From contig DASTZF010000423.1 in the NCBI GenBank assembly GCA_035764445.1, forward strand, positions 1-64,000: 64,000 bases of DNA, read 5' to 3'. Of the stretch, positions 40,407 through 49,272 are shown in pieces. The position numbers and the translations under genes were made by a program. Every line of letters begins with the position of its first letter. Position 1 is the first letter of the stretch. This stretch comes from JAEUPI01 sp035764445. Lineage in GTDB: Bacteria; Pseudomonadota; Gammaproteobacteria; Burkholderiales; Burkholderiaceae_C. Under the pieces are notes generated by a model. That model was not told the DNA's origin and ran no database searches. It saw nothing but the letters and a program-made list of their open reading frames with translations.

Positions 40407-42968
40407 TCATTTGCCGCTGTTGGACGCCGGCGCTGTCTCGCCGTCGAGCACGGCCTGTGCGAGCGCTTCTTCGCTGGCGGCCGCACCCACCGCCAGCCAC
40501 GCCGCGCGGCGCTTGGCGCCGGCGGCGGTGCTCAGGTGTTGCAGCGCCTCGTCGCGACAGCGCTGTTCGACGGCACCGCGCGGCATGCCACAGCCGGCGC
40601 GAAACTTGTCCGACGCGCCGAGAAACTGCGCCGCCAGTTCGAGCCGGCCGCGGCGCACCATCAGGCAGGCCAGGATGTCGGCGCGCGCCAGCAGGATGCC
40701 GGTGCGCCGCAGCAACGGCAACGCTTCGCGCGCGACGCGCTCGGCCTCGTCGAGGTCGCACTTCGCGGTCAGAGCGGCCACCAGGCCGACCAGCGCGCTG
40801 GACAGCGTGAGCCCCGAGTTCGGCGTTCGACGCGCCCGCTCGGCCAGCGTGCGGTAGCGCTCGGCCGCCTCGTCGGCAGCACCCGATTCGAGCTGCATGC
40901 GCGCGATGTCGTCGAGCAGCACCAGCTCGTAGCGGTCGATCGACGCCAGCTGCGCCATCTCCAGCGCCGCCGTCGATATCTGCAGCGCCTCGTCGTGTTG
41001 GCCTGCCTCCGAGTGCCACAGCCCCTCGACGCGCAGCCGGCGCATGCGATCAGCCAGCGGCCAGTCGTCGCTCTCCATTTCGCGCGCCCTGCGCAAGGCC
41101 TGCTCCGCACCGTCGACGTCACCGGCGTCGAGCATCGCCTCGGCCAGCTGGCGGCGGCAGGCGTGCACGTGGCGCAGGTTCTTTAGCTCGACGAACAGCG
41201 CCTCGGCGCGCTGGAATGCCTCGACGCAGCGCGCCGATGGCAGCCGGCCGTCGAGCCCGATGCGGCCGTACCACTGCCAGTACTGCGCGACCAGCTCACG
41301 CGGCAGCGCATCGGTGACCTTCGGCTCGACCTCGAGCAGGCGTTGCCGCGCCTCCTGCACCGCACCCTCCACCGCGATGGCCATCGACGGCAGCGTCGCC
41401 AGCGCCACGGCGGCCACGTCGTGTCCGGCCTGGCACGCCCAGTCGTACGCGCTGCGCACGTTGGGCGTTTCGGCGAGCACGAGGTCGGTGCGGCGCTGCG
41501 CGATCGCGCGCCGGAGCTCCTTCACCGTCGTTTCGGCGTGGCGGCGGATCCAGCGGTCGGTCTCGCCGGCCGCGGCCAGCTGCTCGAGCGCGTGCTCGCG
41601 TGTCGACTCCAGCATGCGGTAGCGCGGCCGCAGATCGCCCTCGGCGATCACCAGCGACTTGTCGACCAGGCTGCTCAGGTGCTCGAGCACCGCCCAGGCC
41701 GCGGTCCCTTCGTCGGCGCCCAAGTCCTGCGCGCTCTCCAGCGAGAAGCCGCCGACGAACACCCCGAGGCGCCGATAGGTCGCGCGTTCGGCGTCGTCGA
41801 GCAGGCCCAACGACCAGTCGAGCGCGGCGCGCAGCGTCTGGTGGCGCTTGGGCGCGACGCGCGAGCCGCCGGTGAGGATGCGAAAGCGCTCGCCCAGGCG
41901 GTCGCGCACACCGGCCACTCCGAGCACCGGCACGCGCGCGGCGGCCAGCTCGATCGCCAGCGGCAAGCCGTCGAGCCGACGGCAGATCTCGACCACCGGC
42001 GCCGATTCCGCGTCGGTCAGTTCGAAGCGCGGCAGCAGCGCGCGCACGCGCTCGATGAACAGGCGCACCGCGCCGTAGGCCACCACGTCGCGCGTGGCCG
42101 TGGGCTCCGGCACCGACAGCGGACCGAGCCGGTAGACCTGCTCGTCTTCGACGCGCAGCGGCTCCTGGCCGGTGGCCAGCACGCGCAGCGTGGTCGCGCC
42201 GCGCAGCACGCGCGTCAGCAGCGGGCCGATGTCGTCGATCAGTTGCTCGCAGTTGTCGACCACCAGCAGCGCGCGCTGATCGTGCAGCGCCGCGGCGAGC
42301 TCGTCCTCGGGGTCGCGCAGCCCCGGCAGCGTGAGACGCAGCGCCTGCACGATGGTGGGCACCAGCAGGCGCGGGTCGTTCAGCGACGCCAGCTCGATCA
42401 GCCACACGCCATCGGGTGCCGACGCGGCGAGCGTGCGCGCCACCGCCAACGCCAGCCGCGTCTTGCCGATGCCGGCCGCGCCGACGATCGACACCAGCGG
42501 ATGCTGCTCGACCAGCGCCTGGACCGCCGCGCTCTCCGTGCCGCGCCCGTAGATCTCGGGCAGCCGCTCGGGCAGGTTGCCGCGCGTGACGCCGAGCTCG
42601 ATCCGCGGCATCGTCTCGGCCTCGGGCATCGGCTCGGTCGAATCGCCTTCCAGCGGCAGCATGAAGCGGTAGCCGCGGCCCGGGATGGTGGCGATCGCCT
42701 GCGGCGACAGCAGCCGGCGCAGCGTCGAGATCTGCACCTGCAGGTTGTTCTCTTCGACGATCACGCCGCGCCACACGGTGTCGAGCAGCTCGTGCTTCGA
42801 CACCGGCCGCGCGCGTTCATCGACCAGCATGCTCAGCAAAGCGATCGCGCGCGGCCCCAGCGGCGCGCGTTTGCCGTCGATGCGCAGCTCCTGCGCGGCG
42901 CGGTCGAGCTCGGCATTGCCGAAGCGCTGCACCGCGCTGGCAGGTCGGAACGGCGTGTCCAGTCGCAC
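40407..42968 (-). CDS. winged-helix/NTPase transcriptional regulator (paralogue 2)
   Basis: An 853-aa regulator with the same plan as the one at 34791. A winged helix covers residues about 14-104 (RFGNAELDRAAQELRI, NNLQVQISTLRRLL, TIPGRGYRFM). The ATPase has Walker A GAAGIGKT (163-170), LLVVDNCEQLIDD as Walker B and GLPLAIELAAAR. Helical repeats fill the C-terminal half (RHVHACRRQLAEAMLDAGD, LADRMRRLRVEGLWHSEAG). It ends shortly before the DUF900 hydrolase gene, which it may control. Start at 42968 matches the family; the P450 gene stop lies 41 bases further upstream on the same strand. Confidence 0.88.
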   Translation of the reverse strand: MRLDTPFRPASAVQRFGNAELDRAAQELRIDGKRAPLGPRAIALLSMLVDERARPVSKHELLDTVWRGVIVEENNLQVQISTLRRLLSPQAIATIPGRGYRFMLPLEGDSTEPMPEAETMPRIELGVTRGNLPERLPEIYGRGTESAAVQALVEQHPLVSIVGAAGIGKTRLALAVARTLAASAPDGVWLIELASLNDPRLLVPTIVQALRLTLPGLRDPEDELAAALHDQRALLVVDNCEQLIDDIGPLLTRVLRGATTLRVLATGQEPLRVEDEQVYRLGPLSVPEPTATRDVVAYGAVRLFIERVRALLPRFELTDAESAPVVEICRRLDGLPLAIELAAARVPVLGVAGVRDRLGERFRILTGGSRVAPKRHQTLRAALDWSLGLLDDAERATYRRLGVFVGGFSLESAQDLGADEGTAAWAVLEHLSSLVDKSLVIAEGDLRPRYRMLESTREHALEQLAAAGETDRWIRRHAETTVKELRRAIAQRRTDLVLAETPNVRSAYDWACQAGHDVAAVALATLPSMAIAVEGAVQEARQRLLEVEPKVTDALPRELVAQYWQWYGRIGLDGRLPSARCVEAFQRAEALFVELKNLRHVHACRRQLAEAMLDAGDVDGAEQALRRAREMESDDWPLADRMRRLRVEGLWHSEAGQHDEALQISTAALEMAQLASIDRYELVLLDDIARMQLESGAADEAAERYRTLAERARRTPNSGLTLSSALVGLVAALTAKCDLDEAERVAREALPLLRRTGILLARADILACLMVRRGRLELAAQFLGASDKFRAGCGMPRGAVEQRCRDEALQHLSTAAGAKRRAAWLAVGAAASEEALAQAVLDGETAPASNSGK

Positions 42969-43009
42969 GGCGAGACTCTAGTACTTCGGAGGCGCGCCGC
43001 GCGGGGTGG

Positions 43010-44251
43010 TCAGCGCAGCAGCAGTTGCAGCTTCGACAGCGTGCGGAAGTACGGGTCGCTTCCCCAATGGCCGACCTGCCCGATGCGCGCATAGGGGCAG
43101 GCCTTCTGCAGTGTCTGGATCGCCGTTGCGGTCACTGTCCAGGCGAGCGGCGCGCCGATGCAGTAGTGGATGCCGTCGCCGAAGCCGAAATTCTTTCGCT
43201 TGCTGTTGTCGCGCCTGATGTCGAATCGATCAGGGTGCTCGCTGGCCGGCAAGTCGCGGTTGGCGGAACCGTAGACGACTGTGAACACCTGGCCGCCCTT
43301 GAGCACGTGCTTGCCCAGGTCCGTGTCCTTCTCGACGTAGCGGTCGGCCATCTGGAACGGCGCATCGAAGCGCAACATCTCTGCGATGGCCTGGTCGATC
43401 GAAACTTCCCCTTCCCGAAGCGCCTGCCATTGCGACGGGTCGCGCAGCAAGTTGTAGATGCCCGAGCCGATCAGGAACTCGGTGGACAGATAGCCGCCGA
43501 GCGCCATGTTGACCGCTGTGTTGGTGGCCTCGTCCTGGCTCAGACCGTCGGAGGCCACCGCGTCCTGGATGCCGGCCATCATCGTGCGTGCGCCGCTCGA
43601 CGTCTTGTTCGGGTTGGCAGCCCTGGCGGCTTCGCGGCCGAGCGCCAGCAGGTAGGTGCGCAAGGCCATCGTCGTGGTGCCGCCCTGCGCGCGCAGGTCG
43701 TCGCGCAACATCTTGTCGTGCGAACGCAAGGCGTCGCGAATCCAATGGTCGACGACGAAGGACTCGCTGCCGATCGCGATGCCCATGACGTCGAAGAACA
43801 CCTCGCTGGCCAGCGGGCCGGCATAGCCCGTGATGAGATCCAGTTGCCCCGCCTTTGCCGCCTCGTTCAGCAGGCGTTGCGCCACCTCCCCGGCCTTGGC
43901 GGCGACCCCGTTGATCGCGGTGTGGAACACGCCCTCCATGATCTCGCGCACCTCGCCGTGGCGCTTGGGATCCATGAAGAACAGGCCGTCGCCGAACTCC
44001 GCAGCCAGTGAGAACGGCCGCGTGCCGTCGCGCGAACGATTCTTTCCTGGCTTGAGAAAGAGCGTCGCGTTTTCCTTGGCGCACACCACTTCGACCAGCT
44101 CGCGACTGAAGACCCACTGCCCTTTGTACGTCTTGCGGATATCCGCCACCGGCGCCTTGCTCCGGAAGGCCGCGTAGTAGGAGTACGGGTCCGCGTTGAA
44201 GTCCGGCGATGTCGGGTCGAATTTCTCGGGGTCGAAAGTTTCGATGTCCAT
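43010..44251 (-). CDS. cytochrome P450, atypical I-helix
   Basis: A 413-aa soluble P450. The heme ligand is C364 in FGFGDGIHYCIGAPLA (355-370); the K-helix ExxR is E291-M-L-R294; NRDLPASEHPDRFD fits the meander. The I-helix segment (about 246-262, NMALGGYLSTEFL) has leucine where the acid, and serine where the threonine, of the usual (A/G)Gx(D/E)T motif stand, so the proton relay for O2 activation looks altered. No ferredoxin or reductase gene is near; a DyP-type peroxidase lies 47 bases upstream. A peroxide-driven reaction is conceivable. The ATG at 44251 was chosen; upstream residues in frame look non-coding. Confidence 0.9.
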   Translation of the reverse strand: MDIETFDPEKFDPTSPDFNADPYSYYAAFRSKAPVADIRKTYKGQWVFSRELVEVVCAKENATLFLKPGKNRSRDGTRPFSLAAEFGDGLFFMDPKRHGEVREIMEGVFHTAINGVAAKAGEVAQRLLNEAAKAGQLDLITGYAGPLASEVFFDVMGIAIGSESFVVDHWIRDALRSHDKMLRDDLRAQGGTTTMALRTYLLALGREAARAANPNKTSSGARTMMAGIQDAVASDGLSQDEATNTAVNMALGGYLSTEFLIGSGIYNLLRDPSQWQALREGEVSIDQAIAEMLRFDAPFQMADRYVEKDTDLGKHVLKGGQVFTVVYGSANRDLPASEHPDRFDIRRDNSKRKNFGFGDGIHYCIGAPLAWTVTATAIQTLQKACPYARIGQVGHWGSDPYFRTLSKLQLLLR

Positions 44252-44298
44252 GGGTGTCCCCCGTTTGAACGCATTGGCGATCGGCTGACCGATCGCGA

Positions 44299-46230
44299 CT
44301 ACTCGGTGTGGTACCGCCCTGCGGCCAGCCAATCGACGGCGTTGAGTCCCGGCACGAAGAGATAGGCGCTGCCGATCGTGGTGGTCAGCGGCGGCACCAT
44401 CACGGTGACTTCGGCTTCCGACTCCCGGGTGCGAAAGCGCAACGGCGTGCCGGTCTGAACGGCGCTGCTGAACGGATCCTGCGTGTGGCGCAGACCCGGT
44501 GCCGACAGGCCCTGGTTGGCCCACACGTGCTGGATGAATTCGAACTGCGATTCGAGATCGCCACACAGGAACATGCCAATCAGGCCGCGGTCGGTGACCT
44601 GGCCCTTCTCGCGCACGGTGTAGGGCATGCCGCGGCGCACGATGCGCCGACCCCAGGGCACGCCCAACACCATGCCGTCGCGCGGATTGAGGCGGCGGAT
44701 GTGCGCCCCGAACGGGCACCTGCGACCGTCACGATCGCCGATCAACGTCGACGGCTGCACTTGCGTGGCCTGCAGCTTCTGCCATGCAGCGCCGTACTCG
44801 CGGGCTGTGTAGCCGAAGCCATCGAGCGCTTCGCTGTCCAGGCTGCCCGCTTGCGAGTTCTGCTTCTCGGGGTAGTACGACAGCGGCGTTCCATTGCGCC
44901 AGCGGCCCACCAGCTTGGCCGCCACCAGCTCGGGATCGATCTCGTACTGCTGCGCCGCACCCCTGAGGAACTGTTCGAAAGCTTCCACGTCCTGGCTGAT
45001 GACGCGCAGCGCGGCATAGGTGCCGTTCAGCGCGAGCACCGGCGGCAGCGCACCGATGTAGTAGCCGCCGCGAGAGTTGCGGTACCGAGGCCCCAGCAGC
45101 AGGTCGCCGGTGGGCGTCAGCGGGCGGTCCGACTTCACGCCTTTGGCTTCGACAGCGGCGAAGCGTGGCTGCCCGATGCCGTCGCGGTAGCCGAAGTGGA
45201 TCTCTCCCTGCGTGCCAATGGCTTCCGCGTCACAGGTGAAGCTCTCGCTGACGCGGCCGTTGGTGCACTCGCGCACCTGGCCCTTGCCTCGGTCGAGCGT
45301 CGCCTTGTCGGCATTGGTGTACACCGACACCATGCCGTGCACGGGCCTGCGCTGCCCTTGCGTGTCCTTGGCGGGCACTTTCCATTGCGATGGCGCGCTG
45401 CGGCCGATGTCACCCAGCCGCTCGCTGCGCAGTTGCGGCCCCTCGCGAAACGCGGTGGGGAAGGCGTCGAGCGTCGCCTGCGGAAGCCCCAGCGCCTGCA
45501 ACCCGGCGTGCGTGAGGCCCAGCGTGATGCACAGCTTCTGTTCGCGCGGCGCCAGGGCCGCGTGCGACAAGCACTGCCGCAGGCCGCTCAGCACCTTCTG
45601 GCCGTCTGCAGTGCTGTTGAACTGGAAGCCGAAATGCCAGGCGAGCGTCGCCTTGTAAGGGCGCATCGTGTGGGCCTGCACGTCGCTCAGGTCGACTGCA
45701 GGCTCCTGGACCGGCGGCTTGGGCGCAGGCAATGCCTTGTCGCGCAGGGTGCCGGCGATCTCCAGCGCGGTGAGGCCGGCGTAGGCCGAGAACGGCTCCG
45801 GGTACGCGTCGGGCCGCGGTTTTTTCGGCCCGGTGTACTTGTCGACGTACGCCCAGAACTGCTCGGGGTAGCGGCTCACCGGGAGCGGCGGGTGGTCCTT
45901 CATGTACGACAGGATCAGCGAGAACTCGTCGTCGAGCACTGCGGCGAAGTCCAGCACGTAGTCGGCCATCGCGCCGTCGAACTCAGTGACGATCAGCAGC
46001 AGTCCGCGGTCCCACAGCGGCACGAAGCGCGCGTAGTGGATGTAGTCCAGCGACGCCAGCGCCTTCTGGATGCGGGGCTTGACCTCAGGCGAGTCGAGCT
46101 TGGCCATCAGCTCGGCCAAGCGCACCGGATCCTCGAGCTCCATCACCAGGCAGAAACCCCTGCCGATGCTCTCGCCGCTGCCCGTGCCGCCTGCGCCGGG
46201 GCGTTCGGCGTTGCTCATGTTCGCGGCCAT
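44299..46230 (-). CDS. DyP-type heme peroxidase with N-terminal extension
   Basis: A 643-aa protein. Residues about 190-640 are a DyP-type peroxidase: GYRDGIGQPRF (347-357) with catalytic D350, proximal heme ligand H510 in RRCPFGAHIRRLNPRD, then GRRIVRRGMPY and FLCGDLESQFEFIQ with the distal arginine region. The first 180 residues form an additional domain (FCLVMELEDPVRLAELMAKL, LDYIHYARFVPLWDRGLLLIVTEF) not found in the short DyP classes, possibly a ferredoxin-like fold. No signal peptide is seen, so it is probably cytoplasmic. AGGAG lies before the ATG. It is upstream of the P450 gene in the same direction, so they are probably co-transcribed. Confidence 0.9.
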   Translation of the reverse strand: MAANMSNAERPGAGGTGSGESIGRGFCLVMELEDPVRLAELMAKLDSPEVKPRIQKALASLDYIHYARFVPLWDRGLLLIVTEFDGAMADYVLDFAAVLDDEFSLILSYMKDHPPLPVSRYPEQFWAYVDKYTGPKKPRPDAYPEPFSAYAGLTALEIAGTLRDKALPAPKPPVQEPAVDLSDVQAHTMRPYKATLAWHFGFQFNSTADGQKVLSGLRQCLSHAALAPREQKLCITLGLTHAGLQALGLPQATLDAFPTAFREGPQLRSERLGDIGRSAPSQWKVPAKDTQGQRRPVHGMVSVYTNADKATLDRGKGQVRECTNGRVSESFTCDAEAIGTQGEIHFGYRDGIGQPRFAAVEAKGVKSDRPLTPTGDLLLGPRYRNSRGGYYIGALPPVLALNGTYAALRVISQDVEAFEQFLRGAAQQYEIDPELVAAKLVGRWRNGTPLSYYPEKQNSQAGSLDSEALDGFGYTAREYGAAWQKLQATQVQPSTLIGDRDGRRCPFGAHIRRLNPRDGMVLGVPWGRRIVRRGMPYTVREKGQVTDRGLIGMFLCGDLESQFEFIQHVWANQGLSAPGLRHTQDPFSSAVQTGTPLRFRTRESEAEVTVMVPPLTTTIGSAYLFVPGLNAVDWLAAGRYHTE

Positions 46231-46397
46231 GTGAACTCCTCAGTGCCTACGCACCCAGGCCGCGCATGCTGCCAGCCCCGGGTGACCAAGACAACGATTC
46301 GCGGGCCTCACCCCCCAAATTTCAGCCTCGACCCAAGGACCTGAAAGCCGAATCGCGCGACCCTGCTGACCGTCCTCACAGGCCTAGGAAGACACTG

Positions 46398-47114
46398 ATG
46401 GAACAGCTGCTGGTTGCACCCCCGAAAGCCCCGCCGCTTGCGGTCTTCAGGCGCGGCGTCCCGGCGCCGACCCCGCGGCCTCGCTACCCCGCGACCGAGG
46501 CGCAGCCCCGGCCCGAGACGCGCACCGGAGTCGACGTGTCGCTCGTGCAGTCGATCCTCGATTGCATCCAGATCGGCGCGATGGCGGTCGGCGCCGGCAT
46601 GCGGGTGTCGTTCGCCAACCGGGCCGCGATGCGTGAATGCAGTCGCCACGGGCTGCTGCGCATCGAAGACACCCAGGTCGCGTTGCTCGCGCTGCCCGGC
46701 GAGGCCGATCAGGCCCGCATGACGCGCGCGGTCGAGGCGGCGCACTCGGGACACTGGTCGCTGGTGCGGCTCGGCTCCGGCGCGTCCGCGCTGTCGATCG
46801 CCGTGTTCCCGCTGCTGCACAGCGAACGCAGCAGCGGGTCGCTGGCGCTGCTGCTGTTCGGCCTCAGCCACAGCCAGGAGCCGCTGGCGATCCAGCTGTA
46901 CGCCGGATCGTGCGGGCTCACGCCGGCCGAGACGCGCGTGCTGCTCGGGCTGGCGGAGGGACTGGTGCCCAAGCAGATCGCCAGCAAGCACGAGGTGTTG
47001 CTGTCCACGGTGCGCACGCAGATCAGCAGCATCCGCGACAAGACCGGCGCCCGCCGGCTGTCCGACCTGATGCAGGCGCTGGTGAGCCTGCCGCCGATCA
47101 TGCCGCGCACGTGA
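46398..47114 (+). CDS. LuxR-type HTH regulator
   Basis: A 238-aa regulator. Residues 174-228 form a LuxR/GerE helix-turn-helix (GLTPAETRVLLGLAEGL, KQIASKHEVLLSTVRTQISSIRDKTGARRLSDLM). The middle (about 48-160) looks like a PAS-like sensor (IGAMAVGAGMRVSFANRAAMREC). There is no receiver domain. It is divergent from the DyP-type peroxidase gene, with 167 bases between starts, and is the obvious candidate to control the peroxidase-P450 pair. GGAAGA lies before the ATG at 46398; the open frame upstream looks non-coding. Confidence 0.85.
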   Translation: MEQLLVAPPKAPPLAVFRRGVPAPTPRPRYPATEAQPRPETRTGVDVSLVQSILDCIQIGAMAVGAGMRVSFANRAAMRECSRHGLLRIEDTQVALLALPGEADQARMTRAVEAAHSGHWSLVRLGSGASALSIAVFPLLHSERSSGSLALLLFGLSHSQEPLAIQLYAGSCGLTPAETRVLLGLAEGLVPKQIASKHEVLLSTVRTQISSIRDKTGARRLSDLMQALVSLPPIMPRT

Positions 47115-47342
47115 GCGCGTCGCTGCACGGTGATGGCGGAAGGCGCGGTTCGTGCTCATGGTCTGGCAGCCACTATGCGTCGACGCCCGTGCGCGCGCAT
47201 CCCTCTCGGTGGGGAGGCGCGACGCGTCTCCACGCGTGAGGTTTAACCGCGCGACCGGTGCATCGCCGCGGTGGTCGCCTCGGTCGGGTGCCTGCCATCG
47301 CCGCCGATGCGTGCACCGCACCGTGGCAGGCAGCCAGCGCCG

Positions 47343-47975
47343 TCAGAACAGCTTGGCGCTGTCGGCGGCGCCGAACACCACCTTGGTCAGCTCATTGAGT
47401 TGCGTGTTCACGTCGGCCGATGGCGGCGCGCTGGCCTTGGCGGTCAGCAGCACGCGGCCACTGCCGGTATCGCGCAGATTGCTGGTGACGGCGTAGCCGA
47501 CGCTGCTGCGGCCGCCGCCCACCGGCGCCGTGACGCCAACTCCGGTGCTGACGGCCCCGCCGCCGCCGCCGAACCCGAACCCGCCGATGCCGAACGAGAC
47601 GCTCGACGGCGAGCTGACCGCGACGTCGGCCTGCGTCACGTAGTGGGTCAGCACCGCCTTGGCACCGGCGCTGCGCGCTGCCTGCAGGTATTGCTCGTCG
47701 CCCAGCGGCCGGCCGGGCGCCTGATTGCTGGTGTCGGGCGCGGCAACCGGCGTACCGCCGCGCGCGGTGACTTCGGAAGCCATCTGGTCCTGGCAGATGC
47801 GCTTGATCACCATGTCGTGTGCCTCGCACGCGACCATGACGCGAGCACCGCGCAGCGTGCCCGGTGTCAGCTGGGGATCGGCCCATTGCGCATCCAGCCG
47901 AGTCGCGGCGCAGCCGGCGAACAGCGAGGCCGCGGCGGCCGCAACGAACAAACGCGAGGGGTGGATCGCGCCCAT
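47343..47975 (-). CDS. lipoprotein of unknown function
   Basis: A 210-aa lipoprotein with a signal peptide ending in lipobox FAGC. AGGAGG at 47984-47989 stands eight bases before the ATG, one of the strongest ribosome sites in the window, which decides this start over upstream codons. The mature part has an N-terminal RGARVMVACEAHDMVIKRIC with a cysteine pair, GDEQYLQAARSAGAKAVLTHYV, a long Gly-rich loop (GIGGFGFGGGGGAVSTG), then DTGSGRVLLTAKAS. This pattern resembles DUF4136/CsgG-like lipoprotein folds, though I am not sure. It converges with the LuxR-type gene. Confidence 0.75.
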   Translation of the reverse strand: MGAIHPSRLFVAAAAASLFAGCAATRLDAQWADPQLTPGTLRGARVMVACEAHDMVIKRICQDQMASEVTARGGTPVAAPDTSNQAPGRPLGDEQYLQAARSAGAKAVLTHYVTQADVAVSSPSSVSFGIGGFGFGGGGGAVSTGVGVTAPVGGGRSSVGYAVTSNLRDTGSGRVLLTAKASAPPSADVNTQLNELTKVVFGAADSAKLF

Positions 47976-48149
47976 GATCAAAACCTCCTGACGACGACCC
48001 TGCCAGCATAGGCCGATTCCGCCTGCCCCGTGCCACCGGTCGCACGGCCGCGCGCACTCCTTTGCACGGCGACCGGTGCGGCACGGTCCGGCCAATCCAT
48101 CCGGCCCATGGCGCGCCGGGACCGACGGCGTGGCTGGCCGCGACGGCGG

Positions 48150-49085
48150 CTAGCGCGGCAGGTCGAGCAGGAAGCGGTTCACCTGCGCGTGCAACTCGCG
48201 GCGGCGCTGCTCGAGGTGCATCAGGTGTGTCGCGCGGTCGATCTTGACGTCGCGCCGAATGCGCGCTGCGAGCCGCGACATCAGCTGCGCCGCGTCGTCG
48301 TCGCACGACGCGTCCCACTGTCCACGCACGAGCAGCGTCGGCGCCACGATGCGCGCGGGCTCGTACAGCGCCTGACCCGACCACAGCGCGCGCACGTCGG
48401 CCCACGGACCAGCGGGCACCATCACCGACGGCGGCCGCCGCGTGCCGCTGGCCGCATCGGACGCCAGGTAGGCCTGCGCCCATTCGTGCATGTGCGCTTC
48501 GCTCAGCACCTGCGGCTCGCCGCGGGGCACGTCTTCGATGAAGCGGCGGTACTGTGCCCACCCGCGAACCAGCTGGTGCGAGGCCACCGGGCCGGCGGCG
48601 GCGACGGACGCAGCTGCCGCTGCGGCTCGCACGACGATCGGTGCGAACAGCACCAAGGCCAGCACGTCGTCGGCAAACTCGGCCGCGTAGCGCGCCGCCA
48701 CGGCGCCGCCGCGTGAATGCGCCAGCAGCACGAGCGGGCGGTCGCCGTTGCGCTCGCGGATCGCGCGCACGACGCGGCGCAGGTCTTGTAGCGCAGCGTC
48801 GATGTCGCCCGCCGGCTTGTCCCCGTTGGCCGGGTAGCGGCTCGACGCGCCATAGCCGACGAAGTCGAACCCCCATACCGCCATCCCGACCTCGGCCAGC
48901 TCGTCGGCCCACGAACGGCCATCGAAGGCGTAGTAGACCGACAGGTCGGCGCCGAAGGTGGCGCCGTGCACGTAGACGACATCGGCCAGTGCGCGGCCCT
49001 GAGGGCGTTGGCGCTGTAGCGCGATGTGCTGGCCGTCGTCTGCAGTGAGTGTGAAGCGATCGCGGTCGAGGAGCGTTGAGGTCAT
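48150..49085 (-). CDS. alpha/beta hydrolase (monoglyceride-lipase-like)
   Basis: A 311-aa hydrolase. VVYVHGATFGADLS (37-50) is the oxyanion loop. S124 in LLAHSRGGAVAARYA is the nucleophile. The D is probably in LVRGQWDASCDD, and H in DRATHLMHLEQRR. A helical cap lies in the middle (AAAAASVAAAGPVASHQLVRG). Substrate unknown; a lipid ester is likely from the WGFDFVGYGAS motif. The ATG at 49085 is preferred; upstream is the 187-base region shared with the divergent metallopeptidase-like gene. Confidence 0.85.
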   Translation of the reverse strand: MTSTLLDRDRFTLTADDGQHIALQRQRPQGRALADVVYVHGATFGADLSVYYAFDGRSWADELAEVGMAVWGFDFVGYGASSRYPANGDKPAGDIDAALQDLRRVVRAIRERNGDRPLVLLAHSRGGAVAARYAAEFADDVLALVLFAPIVVRAAAAAASVAAAGPVASHQLVRGWAQYRRFIEDVPRGEPQVLSEAHMHEWAQAYLASDAASGTRRPPSVMVPAGPWADVRALWSGQALYEPARIVAPTLLVRGQWDASCDDDAAQLMSRLAARIRRDVKIDRATHLMHLEQRRRELHAQVNRFLLDLPR

Positions 49086-49272
49086 GCGAAGTCCTGCTGG
49101 TGGTTGCCGCCAGTCTGCTGAGCGCACGGCCCCGCGGGTTCGCTGCGGATCGAACCGTCACACCGTTCGCGCGCGGCGGCGTGATGTCCGCGGTCGTGTC
49201 GCCCCCCCTAGAACACGCTGAACCGGCGCGCCAGTGCGCGCAACCCACCGGCTCGTCCACCATGGAGCGAGC

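Noticed and set aside
41343..43094. A 583-codon plus-strand frame antisense to the second regulator
   Set aside because: The regulator on the minus strand has complete winged-helix and Walker motifs; the antisense product has none.
47213..47231. Near-palindromic GGAGGCGCGACGCGTCTCC between convergent genes
   Set aside because: It has a one-base centre and a G-T mismatch and no T tract, so neither operator nor terminator can be argued well.
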